This document shows positions 39,342 through 45,575 of a stretch of 46,650 nt of DNA, one piece after another. The first letter of the stretch is position 1; every line of letters starts with the position of its first letter. Under the pieces are notes generated by a model, which was not told where the DNA came from, did no database searches, and saw nothing but the letters and a program-made list of their open reading frames with translations. The stretch is from an uncultured Eubacteriales bacterium (GTDB taxonomy: Bacteria; Bacillota; Clostridia; Christensenellales; Aristaeellaceae): NCBI GenBank assembly GCA_900542445.1, contig UQNN01000018.1:1-46650 (forward strand), read 5' to 3'. Made by a program: the position numbers and the translations under genes.

Positions 39342-39384
39342 GCAGGCCGGACGTGGGAGGAACATCTTGTTCCGCGTGACCACA
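39342..39384 (+). promoter_or_regulatory. L1-type mRNA leader motif before rplK
   Basis: GCAGGCCGGA, GTGGGAGGA ... CGTGACCACA, just upstream of the rplK ribosome binding site. The same set of blocks recurs at 39881-39924 before rplA, as expected for a ribosomal-protein L1 binding site that mimics rRNA. Confidence 0.6.
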
Positions 39385-39404
39385 GATTGAGGAGGATTAT
39401 TACC

Positions 39405-39833
39405 ATGGCTAAGAAAGTAACTGGCATGATTAAGCTGCAGGTGCAGGCCGGTAAGGCCAATCCTGCGCCGCCTATCGGCCCGGCGCTCGGTCAGCACGGC
39501 GTCAATATTCCGGGCTTCTGCAAGGAGTTCAACGAGCGCACCAAGAACGATGTCGGCCTGATCATCCCGGTCGTCATCACCGTCTACTCCGACCGTTCCT
39601 TCACCTTCATCACCAAGACCCCGCCGGTCCCGGTGCTCATCAAGAAGGCGCTGGGCCTGGAGTCCGGCAGCGGCAAGCCCAACAAGACCAAGGTCGGCCA
39701 GCTCACGCAGGCGCAGGTCCGCGAGATTGCCGAGAAGAAGATGCCCGACCTCAACGCCGCCAGCATCGAGGCCGCGATGAGCATGGTCAAGGGCACCGCC
39801 CGCTCCATGGGCGTGACTGTCGCCGACGCCTAA
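39405..39833 (+). CDS. rplK: 50S ribosomal protein L11
   Basis: A 142-residue ribosomal protein of the GTPase-associated centre. MAKKVTGMIKLQVQAGKANPAPPIGPALGQHGVNIPGFCKEFNERT and the C-terminal RNA-binding half ending MSMVKGTARSMGVTVADA are full and normal. GGAGG lies before ATG 39405; an earlier in-frame TTG is not needed. It forms one unit with rplA, and both have the same leader motif. Confidence 0.98.
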   Translation: MAKKVTGMIKLQVQAGKANPAPPIGPALGQHGVNIPGFCKEFNERTKNDVGLIIPVVITVYSDRSFTFITKTPPVPVLIKKALGLESGSGKPNKTKVGQLTQAQVREIAEKKMPDLNAASIEAAMSMVKGTARSMGVTVADA

Positions 39834-39880
39834 AAGGCGGTGAAAAGCGCGGCTTGCCGCGCGAGGCGGCTTGCTGACAA

Positions 39881-39924
39881 GCAGGCCGGAAACTGTGGGA
39901 GGATTTGAAGCCGTTTGTACCACA
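39881..39924 (+). promoter_or_regulatory. L1-type mRNA leader motif before rplA
   Basis: GCAGGCCGGA, GTGGGAGGA ... CGTTTGTACCACA, matching 39342-39384. It lies between rplK and rplA, directly before the rplA ribosome binding site AAGGAGG. L1 may repress both genes through these sites. Confidence 0.6.
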
Positions 39925-39940
39925 AGGAGGAACATAAACT

Positions 39941-40630
39941 ATGAAGCATGGCAAGAAGTATATCGAGAGCGCGAAGCTCATCGAAAGCAGCAAGCTGTAT
40001 GATCCGGACGAGGCCGTGAAGCTCGCCCTGCAGACCGCGAAGACCAAGTTCGACGAGACCATGGAGATCTCCGTGCGTCTGGGCGTCGATCCGCGTCAGG
40101 CCGATCAGCAGGTCCGCGGCGCTGTCGTGCTGCCGCACGGCACCGGCAAGAAGGTTCGCGTCCTCGTGTTCGCCAAGGGCGAGCAGGCCAAGGCCGCCGA
40201 GGAAGCCGGCGCTGATTACGTTGGCGCTGAAGAGCTGGTTGCGAAGATCCAGGGCGAAAACTGGTTCGATTTCGACGTTGTCGTCGCGACCCCGAACATG
40301 ATGGGCGTTGTCGGCCGTCTGGGCCGCGTCCTCGGCCCGAAGGGCCTCATGCCGAACCCGAAGAGCGGCACCGTCACCATGGATGTGGCGAAGGCCATCA
40401 ACGAGATCAAGGCTGGTAAAGTCGAGTATCGTCTGGACAAGCAGGCGATCATCCACTGCCCGATCGGCAAGAAGTCCTTCACCGCCGAGCAGCTGACTGC
40501 CAACCTGAACGCGCTGATGGGCGCCATCAACCGCGCCAAGCCGGCCGCGGCCAAGGGCGTCTACCTGCGTTCCGTCGTCCTGTCTTCCACGATGGGCCCG
40601 GGCATCAAGGTCAATCCGCTCAAGTTCTAA
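39941..40630 (+). CDS. rplA: 50S ribosomal protein L1
   Basis: A 229-residue ribosomal protein of the L1 stalk. MKHGKKYIESAKLIESSKLYDPDEAVKLALQTAKTKFDETMEISVRLGVDPRQADQQVRGAVVLPHGTGK is the typical start, and LGRVLGPKGLMPNPKSGTVTMDV the signature. It binds the L1 arm of 23S rRNA and usually represses its own mRNA; the duplicated leader motifs fit. AAGGAGG lies before the ATG. Confidence 0.98.
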   Translation: MKHGKKYIESAKLIESSKLYDPDEAVKLALQTAKTKFDETMEISVRLGVDPRQADQQVRGAVVLPHGTGKKVRVLVFAKGEQAKAAEEAGADYVGAEELVAKIQGENWFDFDVVVATPNMMGVVGRLGRVLGPKGLMPNPKSGTVTMDVAKAINEIKAGKVEYRLDKQAIIHCPIGKKSFTAEQLTANLNALMGAINRAKPAAAKGVYLRSVVLSSTMGPGIKVNPLKF

Positions 40631-40641
40631 TTTGAACAAAG

Positions 40642-40684
40642 ACGACCTTCGTGGGAATGTTTTCCTGCGGAGGTTCGTTTTTTA
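40642..40684 (+). terminator. terminator after rplA
   Basis: ACGACCTTCG (about 40642-40651) pairs with CGGAGGTTCGT (40670-40680) with one bulge, followed by TTTTT. It isolates rplK-rplA from the four-gene insert that follows. Confidence 0.6.
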
Positions 40685-40727
40685 TATACACGGATGCGCG
40701 ACGGAAGGAACTGAAAGGAGAATGCGG

Positions 40728-41492
40728 ATGAAAAGAAGATTTTGCGCGATTCTGGCGGCGGCGATGATGGCGTGCTGCGCGTCGGCCTCGGCGGACGCGG
40801 TGGACCTGCTGAAACCGATCTGGATGCAGATGATGAGCGACAGCGGATCATCGGGTTCCGAAAAGGTGGGGGAAGCGGCGGTCACGTGCGGCGACGAGCG
40901 GCTGACGGTGGAGCATTACGGCGTGCTGATGCAAAACGAATACGCGGCGGAGGCATACGTTTATGCCGTGCTGCGCAATACGAGCGGACAGAGACTGCCG
41001 ATTCAATCCATTCAGATGACGGTGAAAAACGGAAGCGGCAGGGCGCTGCACGAGGAGCGCTATGTCAGCCATCTGCCGGGCGTGGTGGAGCCGAACGGAA
41101 CGCTGCTGGTCAGCGAATGGATGTATGATTTTACAAAAGACATCGGCAAGGTGGCTTCCATCGATATCACGGTGGAAACGGACACGCGTGCTTACGAGCG
41201 CTGGAACAGGCTGGACGGCGTCCGCGCGTGGCAGGAAGGGCAGTATCTCTATGTAGAGCTGACGAATACGACGGAAGAGACGCTGTTCGGCGCGGTCTGC
41301 GGCGCGACGCTGGAAACGGCGGACGGACAGATTTTGGATATGATGCTGCAAAGCAGCTACGAAACGATGGACGTAGGCATCGCCCCGAAGAGCACGGTCG
41401 TTTGGCGCAAACGGCTTGAGGATGGCGCGACGCTGAAGCTCGGCGCGGATACGGTCTGCGAGGCGTGGGCATATCGGGTGGAAACATACTGA
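40728..41492 (+). CDS. secreted FxLYD-like protein
   Basis: A 254-residue protein with a signal peptide (MKRRFCAILAAAMMACCASASADA). The mature part has two beta-rich units: YVYAVLRNTSGQRLPIQSIQMTVKNGSGRALHEERYVSHLPGVVEPNGTLLVSEWMYD and LYVELTNTTEETLFGAVCGATLETADGQILDMMLQSSYETMDVGIAPKSTVVWRKRL, which have the 'v-v-eh-kNtsd-plsni-hhh-fyd-dGkll' shape of FxLYD domains. The next three genes include an ECF sigma factor and an anti-sigma factor with a similar outer domain. Start ATG 40728 has GGAG seven bases upstream. Confidence 0.7.
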   Translation: MKRRFCAILAAAMMACCASASADAVDLLKPIWMQMMSDSGSSGSEKVGEAAVTCGDERLTVEHYGVLMQNEYAAEAYVYAVLRNTSGQRLPIQSIQMTVKNGSGRALHEERYVSHLPGVVEPNGTLLVSEWMYDFTKDIGKVASIDITVETDTRAYERWNRLDGVRAWQEGQYLYVELTNTTEETLFGAVCGATLETADGQILDMMLQSSYETMDVGIAPKSTVVWRKRLEDGATLKLGADTVCEAWAYRVETY

Positions 41493-41573
41493 ACAAAATT
41501 TGAAAAAAAGCGTATCATTTGGGCGTGCCGCGCGCTATACAGACAGAAGGCGAAAGACGGAGCGTGAACGGCG

Positions 41574-42110
41574 ATGGAGCGGGAAAAAGAGGCGTTTATC
41601 GAATGGCTTTACACGCAGTACGCGGTGAAGCTGGAACGCGCGAGCCTCAACTGGGTGCAGCATCGGCCGGAATACCGCGATATGGTGGATGACAGCATTC
41701 AAAAGACGTTTATGAAAGCCTGCGAAGAATATGACCGGCTGAAAGACGCGCCGTATATCGAGGCGTGGCTGTTTAAAACCTGCCGCCATCGGCTGCTGAC
41801 GGAGATCAACACCTATCGCAGACGGCAGAAGCGGCACGTGGCGCTGGATGGCGGGACGGCCGTTTCGGATGAACGGCTGATGACAGCCATTGACGCGCTG
41901 CCCGAACAGATCGGCAATCGGGAAACGCTGGAACGGATTCTCGACGCGCTCAGCGAACGGGAAAAGGGGCTTGTGCGAGAACGGTTTGTGAACGGCGCAA
42001 GCTTTGAAGAGATGGCCCAAAAAGAAAAGACGACGGTTGGCGCGATTCGCTCGGCGCTGGCGCGGCTGCGCAAAAAGGCACGGCGGCTGGCCGGGGACGA
42101 ACGCGGATGA
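41574..42110 (+). CDS. ECF-type RNA polymerase sigma factor
   Basis: A 178-residue sigma factor: region 2 FIEWLYTQYAVKLERASLNWVQHRPEYRDMVDDSIQKTFMKACEEYDRLKDAPYIEAWLFKTCRHRLLTEINTYRRRQKRH (about 8-90), then region 4 LERILDALSEREKGLVRERFVNGASFEEMAQKEKTTVGAIRSALARLRKKARRLAGDE (about 122-175), a helix-turn-helix. It directs transcription from alternative promoters. The downstream gene overlaps or follows at once and codes for a membrane anti-sigma factor. It sits inside the ribosomal protein cluster, which is unusual. Confidence 0.9.
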   Translation: MEREKEAFIEWLYTQYAVKLERASLNWVQHRPEYRDMVDDSIQKTFMKACEEYDRLKDAPYIEAWLFKTCRHRLLTEINTYRRRQKRHVALDGGTAVSDERLMTAIDALPEQIGNRETLERILDALSEREKGLVRERFVNGASFEEMAQKEKTTVGAIRSALARLRKKARRLAGDERG

Positions 42111-42130
42111 AGCCGAAGGGAGGCGACGGC

Positions 42131-43204
42131 ATGAACGAAAAAATGGAGCAGATCCGCCGCGCAGTCAAGGCCGGAAAACTGACGGCGGACGGCGCGCGGA
42201 AAGCGCTGGAAGACGAAATGGAACGGGAGCTGAGCCAAAAGCCCGAAGACATCGACATGGACGTGGTGAACGCGTGCGAAGCGCTGTTGACCGAGCTGAG
42301 CGGCGCGGACGAGGCGCTGCACACCGAAGAAAACCGGGCTGCAATCCGCCGCCAAATGCGCAGGATGGAAAGCGGGCCGCGCGGCCTGCGTATGCCCAAA
42401 GCTGCTGCCGCCGCCGCGGCGCTGGCGGCAGTGCTCGCCTTTGGCGGCACGGCGACGGTGCTGGGGCTTTCGGGCAGCGATCACACCAAACGGCTTGAAG
42501 AATTGCAGCAAAACCGAATGGTTGAAGCGGCCGACACGGTTTCGGCGGATACGAAGCTCGTTGCGCTGCCCATCGATGGGGGAACGCTGACGCTTGCGCA
42601 GGCGGATGAAAAGAAAATCGCAGACGAGGAGGGAAAAATCCTCATTGCCGCGCAGACATTGACCGATGTGGACGGAGAAGACGGCGTGCGCATGCTGCTG
42701 GCGCTCATCGAAAGTGCCGAAGAGGTGCATGTGCAGAGCGCTTATCTTGTCGGCTTTGACGCGGACGGAAAACAGATGGAATCGGCGGCGGAAGCCAGCG
42801 TCAGCCCGGTGCTTTTGGCGGACAGGCAGTCGGTTGTGACCGCCGAGATTGAGCCGCATGCGATGGACGGGGCCGAGCGGTTTGAGCTTCGGCTGAATAT
42901 CGAGCGGGAACCGAAATGCGCCGCCGAAGAACAGGACGCGGACGCGGAACTGCGCGACCATTATTTCGTGGCGACGCTGACCGAAGACGCGGAAGACGGC
43001 GAAGAGGCCAACGGATATGTGAGCATCTGGGCGACGGACGCAGAAGGCACGCTGCTCGACGGATTCAACGCGTCGCTGGCTGAGGGCGAACAGCTGCTGG
43101 CGGGCGAGACGTGGACGTTTGAAAAGCGGATCGGCAGCTGGGTCACGCCCGAACAGGAGGACACCATCGAGACAGGCTCGGTGGGATATCGGCTGATCAG
43201 ATAA
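42131..43204 (+). CDS. membrane-anchored anti-sigma factor
   Basis: A 357-residue protein: a helical cytoplasmic N-terminal region (~1-80) that would hold the sigma factor, one membrane helix (~90-113, AAAAAAALAAVLAFGGTATVLGL), and a long extracytoplasmic part with two beta-rich units (LTLAQADEKKIADEEGKILIAAQTLTDVDGEDGVRMLLALIESAEEVHVQSAYLVGFDADGKQM and FVATLTEDAEDGEEANGYVSIWATDAEGTLLDGFNASL) like those in the neighbouring secreted proteins. GGGAGG at 42118-42123 favours ATG 42131; a longer form from 42107 would overlap the sigma gene by ATGA. It would release the sigma factor on an envelope signal. Confidence 0.78.
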   Translation: MNEKMEQIRRAVKAGKLTADGARKALEDEMERELSQKPEDIDMDVVNACEALLTELSGADEALHTEENRAAIRRQMRRMESGPRGLRMPKAAAAAAALAAVLAFGGTATVLGLSGSDHTKRLEELQQNRMVEAADTVSADTKLVALPIDGGTLTLAQADEKKIADEEGKILIAAQTLTDVDGEDGVRMLLALIESAEEVHVQSAYLVGFDADGKQMESAAEASVSPVLLADRQSVVTAEIEPHAMDGAERFELRLNIEREPKCAAEEQDADAELRDHYFVATLTEDAEDGEEANGYVSIWATDAEGTLLDGFNASLAEGEQLLAGETWTFEKRIGSWVTPEQEDTIETGSVGYRLIR

Positions 43205-43275
43205 ACGGCCTGAACCGAGGTAAAACCGTCAACGGGTTTTCGCGCGAAACAGATTTTTCAAATTCTTTGCAGGGC

Positions 43276-43300
43276 TTCCCGTGTTCCGGAAACGGGAAGA
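43276..43300 (+). terminator. hairpin between anti-sigma gene and the next secreted-protein gene
   Basis: CTTCCCGT (about 43276) pairs with ACGGGAAG (to 43300), but no T-run follows, so it may be a stabilising or processing stem rather than a terminator. Confidence 0.4.
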
Positions 43301-43335
43301 TGAAATAAAAAATACCATGAAACGAGGAAAAGAAG

Positions 43336-44187
43336 ATGAAAAAGCTGATTTTTGCGGGCCTGCTATGCGCCATGGTCTGCGTTTGCGCGCCGGGCGCGGC
43401 CGGCACGGTTTTGAACGTCGATTTACCCAAAGAAACCCTGACCGAACGGGAAGCGGCTGACCGACATATTTCCACCCGACCGGAGGGACTCAAAGTCACG
43501 CGTCAATCCGTTATCCCGTGGGATGACGCGGGCGAACGGTGGTCCATTTTGGTTGAACTGGAAAACGTGTCGGAAGAAGCCATTATCATCGACGACACAT
43601 GGCTCATCGCCTGCAATGCGCAGAAGGAAGAACAGGCGCGCTGGAATGTGCCTGCGATCGACGGCGCGTTTTGGAAAACGGGCAGAACGGTGCAGCCGGG
43701 CGGACGGGTGGTGCTCTTCGCGGGAACGGATGAAGTCCGAACATGGGTGCAACATCCGCAGACCCATGAAATGAGCGAAAAAACGGTGTCGCCCGCCGGG
43801 CTGAGCGCGTTTGCCGGAAAGATTCGGCGGGCGAAGAGCCTGCGGATGCGGCTGGATACGCGAACCGTTTCCGAAGCGAAGGAATATACGGAACAGGTTG
43901 AAACGGCAAAGGCGTGGATTGCAGACGGAAAGCTGCATCTGGAAACGACGGACGAATTTGATCCCGAAGGGGTTGTGACGCTCAGCGTGGTGGTCACGGA
44001 CGGAGACGGGCGCATGCTCGACGCCATGCAGGACAGCGTGGCGCACAATGAGAGCCTGGCGCAGAACGGCCGTTTCCGCGCCGAAAAAACGCTTGCGCCC
44101 TATGTGGACGAGAAGACGGCGCAAAGCGCAAAATTCGAGATCACAGAGCGGAAAAAACCGCAAAAAACCGTTGACAAATCTCGATGA
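43336..44187 (+). CDS. secreted FxLYD-like protein
   Basis: A 283-residue protein with a signal peptide (MKKLIFAGLLCAMVCVCAPGAAG). The mature part has beta-rich units: RWSILVELENVSEEAIIIDDTWLIACNAQKEEQARWNVPAIDGAFWKTGRTVQPGGRVVLFAG and VETAKAWIADGKLHLETTDEFDPEGVVTLSVVVTDGDGRMLDAMQDSVAHNESLAQNGRF. These resemble the units in the product of 40728-41492 and the outer part of the anti-sigma factor, so the four genes look like one functional group. The rplJ promoter -35 overlaps the end of this gene. GAGGAAA precedes ATG 43336. Confidence 0.68.
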   Translation: MKKLIFAGLLCAMVCVCAPGAAGTVLNVDLPKETLTEREAADRHISTRPEGLKVTRQSVIPWDDAGERWSILVELENVSEEAIIIDDTWLIACNAQKEEQARWNVPAIDGAFWKTGRTVQPGGRVVLFAGTDEVRTWVQHPQTHEMSEKTVSPAGLSAFAGKIRRAKSLRMRLDTRTVSEAKEYTEQVETAKAWIADGKLHLETTDEFDPEGVVTLSVVVTDGDGRMLDAMQDSVAHNESLAQNGRFRAEKTLAPYVDEKTAQSAKFEITERKKPQKTVDKSR

Positions 44188-44199
44188 TTATGTTATGAT
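44171..44199 (+). promoter_or_regulatory. sigma-A promoter of rplJ-rplL
   Basis: TTGACA (44171-44176), 17-base spacer, TATGAT (44194-44199). The -35 lies within the end of the upstream secreted-protein gene. Confidence 0.88.
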
Positions 44200-44205
44200 A
44201 GCACC

Positions 44206-44378
44206 CGTGAATTGAAAAGTTCTGTGCCTAAGACAGTTGGTCACGCGCTTGCGCGTCGTAAAGGATCTTCCGCCAGCCGAGGTGCGAGTGCGATTTTTCC
44301 GTGAAAACGGTTTTCTGCCCTTGCGCCCAGCGCAGGGGCTTTTCTTTTCCGAAACCTTTCGGGAAGGAGGAAAATGAC
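44206..44378 (+). ncRNA. L10 ribosomal-protein leader
   Basis: The leader before rplJ contains the GTGCCTAAGACAG-like first arm, the conserved AGGATCTTCCGCCAGCCGAGGTGCG block and a terminator hairpin. This matches the usual L10-L7/L12 leader that binds the L10(L12)4 complex to repress its own synthesis. A terminator with CCCTTGCGC/GCGCAGGG (44318-44337) and TTTTCTTTT follows, so control may be by early termination. Confidence 0.88.
44318..44348 (+). terminator. attenuator of the L10 leader
   Basis: GCCCTTGCGC pairs with GCGCAGGGGC, followed by TTTTCTTTT, about 30 bases before the rplJ start codon. The -10 promoter and leader structures are just upstream. Confidence 0.8.
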
Positions 44379-44900
44379 ATGTCCAAGAATTTTGAAGCGA
44401 AGAAAGTCGTTGTTTCCGAAATCGAGGAGAAGATCGAGAAGGCACAGTCCATCGTCATCGTCGAGTATAAGGCGCTGACCGTGGAGGCCATCACCGCTCT
44501 GCGCGCCAAGTGCCGCGCGGCGAATGTTGATTACTGCGTTCTCAAGAACACGCTGATGAAGCGCGCGCTGGAGAACAAGGGCATCAAGATCGACGACGCG
44601 GTTCTCGAAGGCCCGAACGCTTTCGTTTTCAGCAACGGCGATCCGGTGTCCGCTCCGAAGCTTGTCAAGGAGTTCATCACCGCCGCTGAGAAGGACAAGA
44701 AGACGTCCCCGCTGACCATCAAGGCCGGCATCATGGACGGCGCTGTGCAGAGCGTGGAAGAGGTCAAGGCTCTGGCCGACATCCTGCCGCGCGAGCAGCT
44801 CATCGCCAAGATCATGGGTTGCCTCAATTCTCAGGCGACCGCTCTGGCTTACGTCATTCAGGCGATTGCCGACAAGAAGGCCGAAGCCGGCGAGCAGTAA
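44379..44900 (+). CDS. rplJ: 50S ribosomal protein L10
   Basis: A 173-residue ribosomal protein. MSKNFEAKKVVVSEIEEKIEKAQSIVIVEYKALTVEAITALRAKCRAANVDYCVLKNTLMKRALE is the normal start; the C-terminal helix that carries L7/L12 dimers (ILPREQLIAKIMGCLNSQATALAYVIQAIADKKAEA) is complete. AAGGAGG precedes ATG 44379; an in-frame reading from 44301 passes through the terminator hairpin and is rejected. Confidence 0.98.
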   Translation: MSKNFEAKKVVVSEIEEKIEKAQSIVIVEYKALTVEAITALRAKCRAANVDYCVLKNTLMKRALENKGIKIDDAVLEGPNAFVFSNGDPVSAPKLVKEFITAAEKDKKTSPLTIKAGIMDGAVQSVEEVKALADILPREQLIAKIMGCLNSQATALAYVIQAIADKKAEAGEQ

Positions 44901-44970
44901 GCTGCAAAAGACAGCCGGATAGACGGCATCTTCAATCCAAACAAATCTACAATAATGGAGGTAATTTACC

Positions 44971-45345
44971 ATGGAAATCAATGAGATCGTTTCCGCTATC
45001 GAAAGCCTGACCCTGATCCAGGCTTCTGAGCTTGTGAAGGCCCTCGAAGAGAAGTTCGGCGTTTCTGCCGCCGCTCCGGTTGCCGCTGCTGGCGTTGCCG
45101 GCGCTCCGGCTGCTGCCGCTGAGGAGAAGACCGAGTTTGACGTCGTTCTGGCTGGCTTCGACGCCGCTAAGAAGGTCGCCATCATCAAGGCCGTCCGCGA
45201 GGTCGTGCCGGGCCTGGGCCTGAAGGAAGCCAAGGACATCGTCGAAGGCGCTCCGAAGACCCTGAAGGAAGGCGCTTCCAAGGAAGAGGCCGAGACCATG
45301 AAGAAGAAGCTCGAAGAAGCGGGCGCGAAGGTCGAAGTCAAGTAA
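44971..45345 (+). CDS. rplL: 50S ribosomal protein L7/L12
   Basis: A 124-residue acidic stalk protein: dimerising N-terminal helices (EIVSAIESLTLIQASELVKALEEKFGV), an Ala-rich hinge (~35-52), and the factor-binding C-terminal domain (EKTEFDVVLAGFDAAKKVAIIKAVREVVPGLGLKEAKDIVEGAPKTLKEG...). TGGAGG lies before ATG 44971. It is the last gene of the ribosomal protein cluster here; rpoB is not present downstream as in many Firmicutes, but a surface-protein gene follows. Confidence 0.98.
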   Translation: MEINEIVSAIESLTLIQASELVKALEEKFGVSAAAPVAAAGVAGAPAAAAEEKTEFDVVLAGFDAAKKVAIIKAVREVVPGLGLKEAKDIVEGAPKTLKEGASKEEAETMKKKLEEAGAKVEVK

Positions 45346-45365
45346 TTTCCCTTTCCCGGAAATTC

Positions 45366-45395
45366 AGCCCCCTGCCAAAGGCAGGGGGCTTTTTG
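45366..45395 (+). terminator. terminator of rplJ-rplL
   Basis: AGCCCCCTGCC (45366-45376) pairs perfectly with GGCAGGGGGCT (45380-45390) around AAA, then TTTT. Confidence 0.93.
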
Positions 45396-45505
45396 CATGC
45401 CCAAATAACGACGAAGATACAATGCACGGCCTTAATTTTTGTGCAAACGGCGCAAATCTTACCAATAAAAAGTTTGGGTTTCAACAAAAAATGCCGTTTT
45501 GAGCC

Positions 45506-45536
45506 TTGACGTCGGGGGGGGGGTTAAGCGTACAAT
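45506..45536 (+). promoter_or_regulatory. promoter with ten-G tract in the spacer (candidate phase-variable)
   Basis: TTGACG (45506-45511) and TACAAT (45531-45536) are separated by 19 bases, ten of which are an uninterrupted run of G (45514-45523). Slippage in the run would change -35/-10 spacing; eight G would give 17. It lies 40 bases before the surface-protein gene. Confidence 0.7.
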
Positions 45537-45575
45537 ATAAATACCGATGATTTCCATACAGGGGAGGAAAAACAA

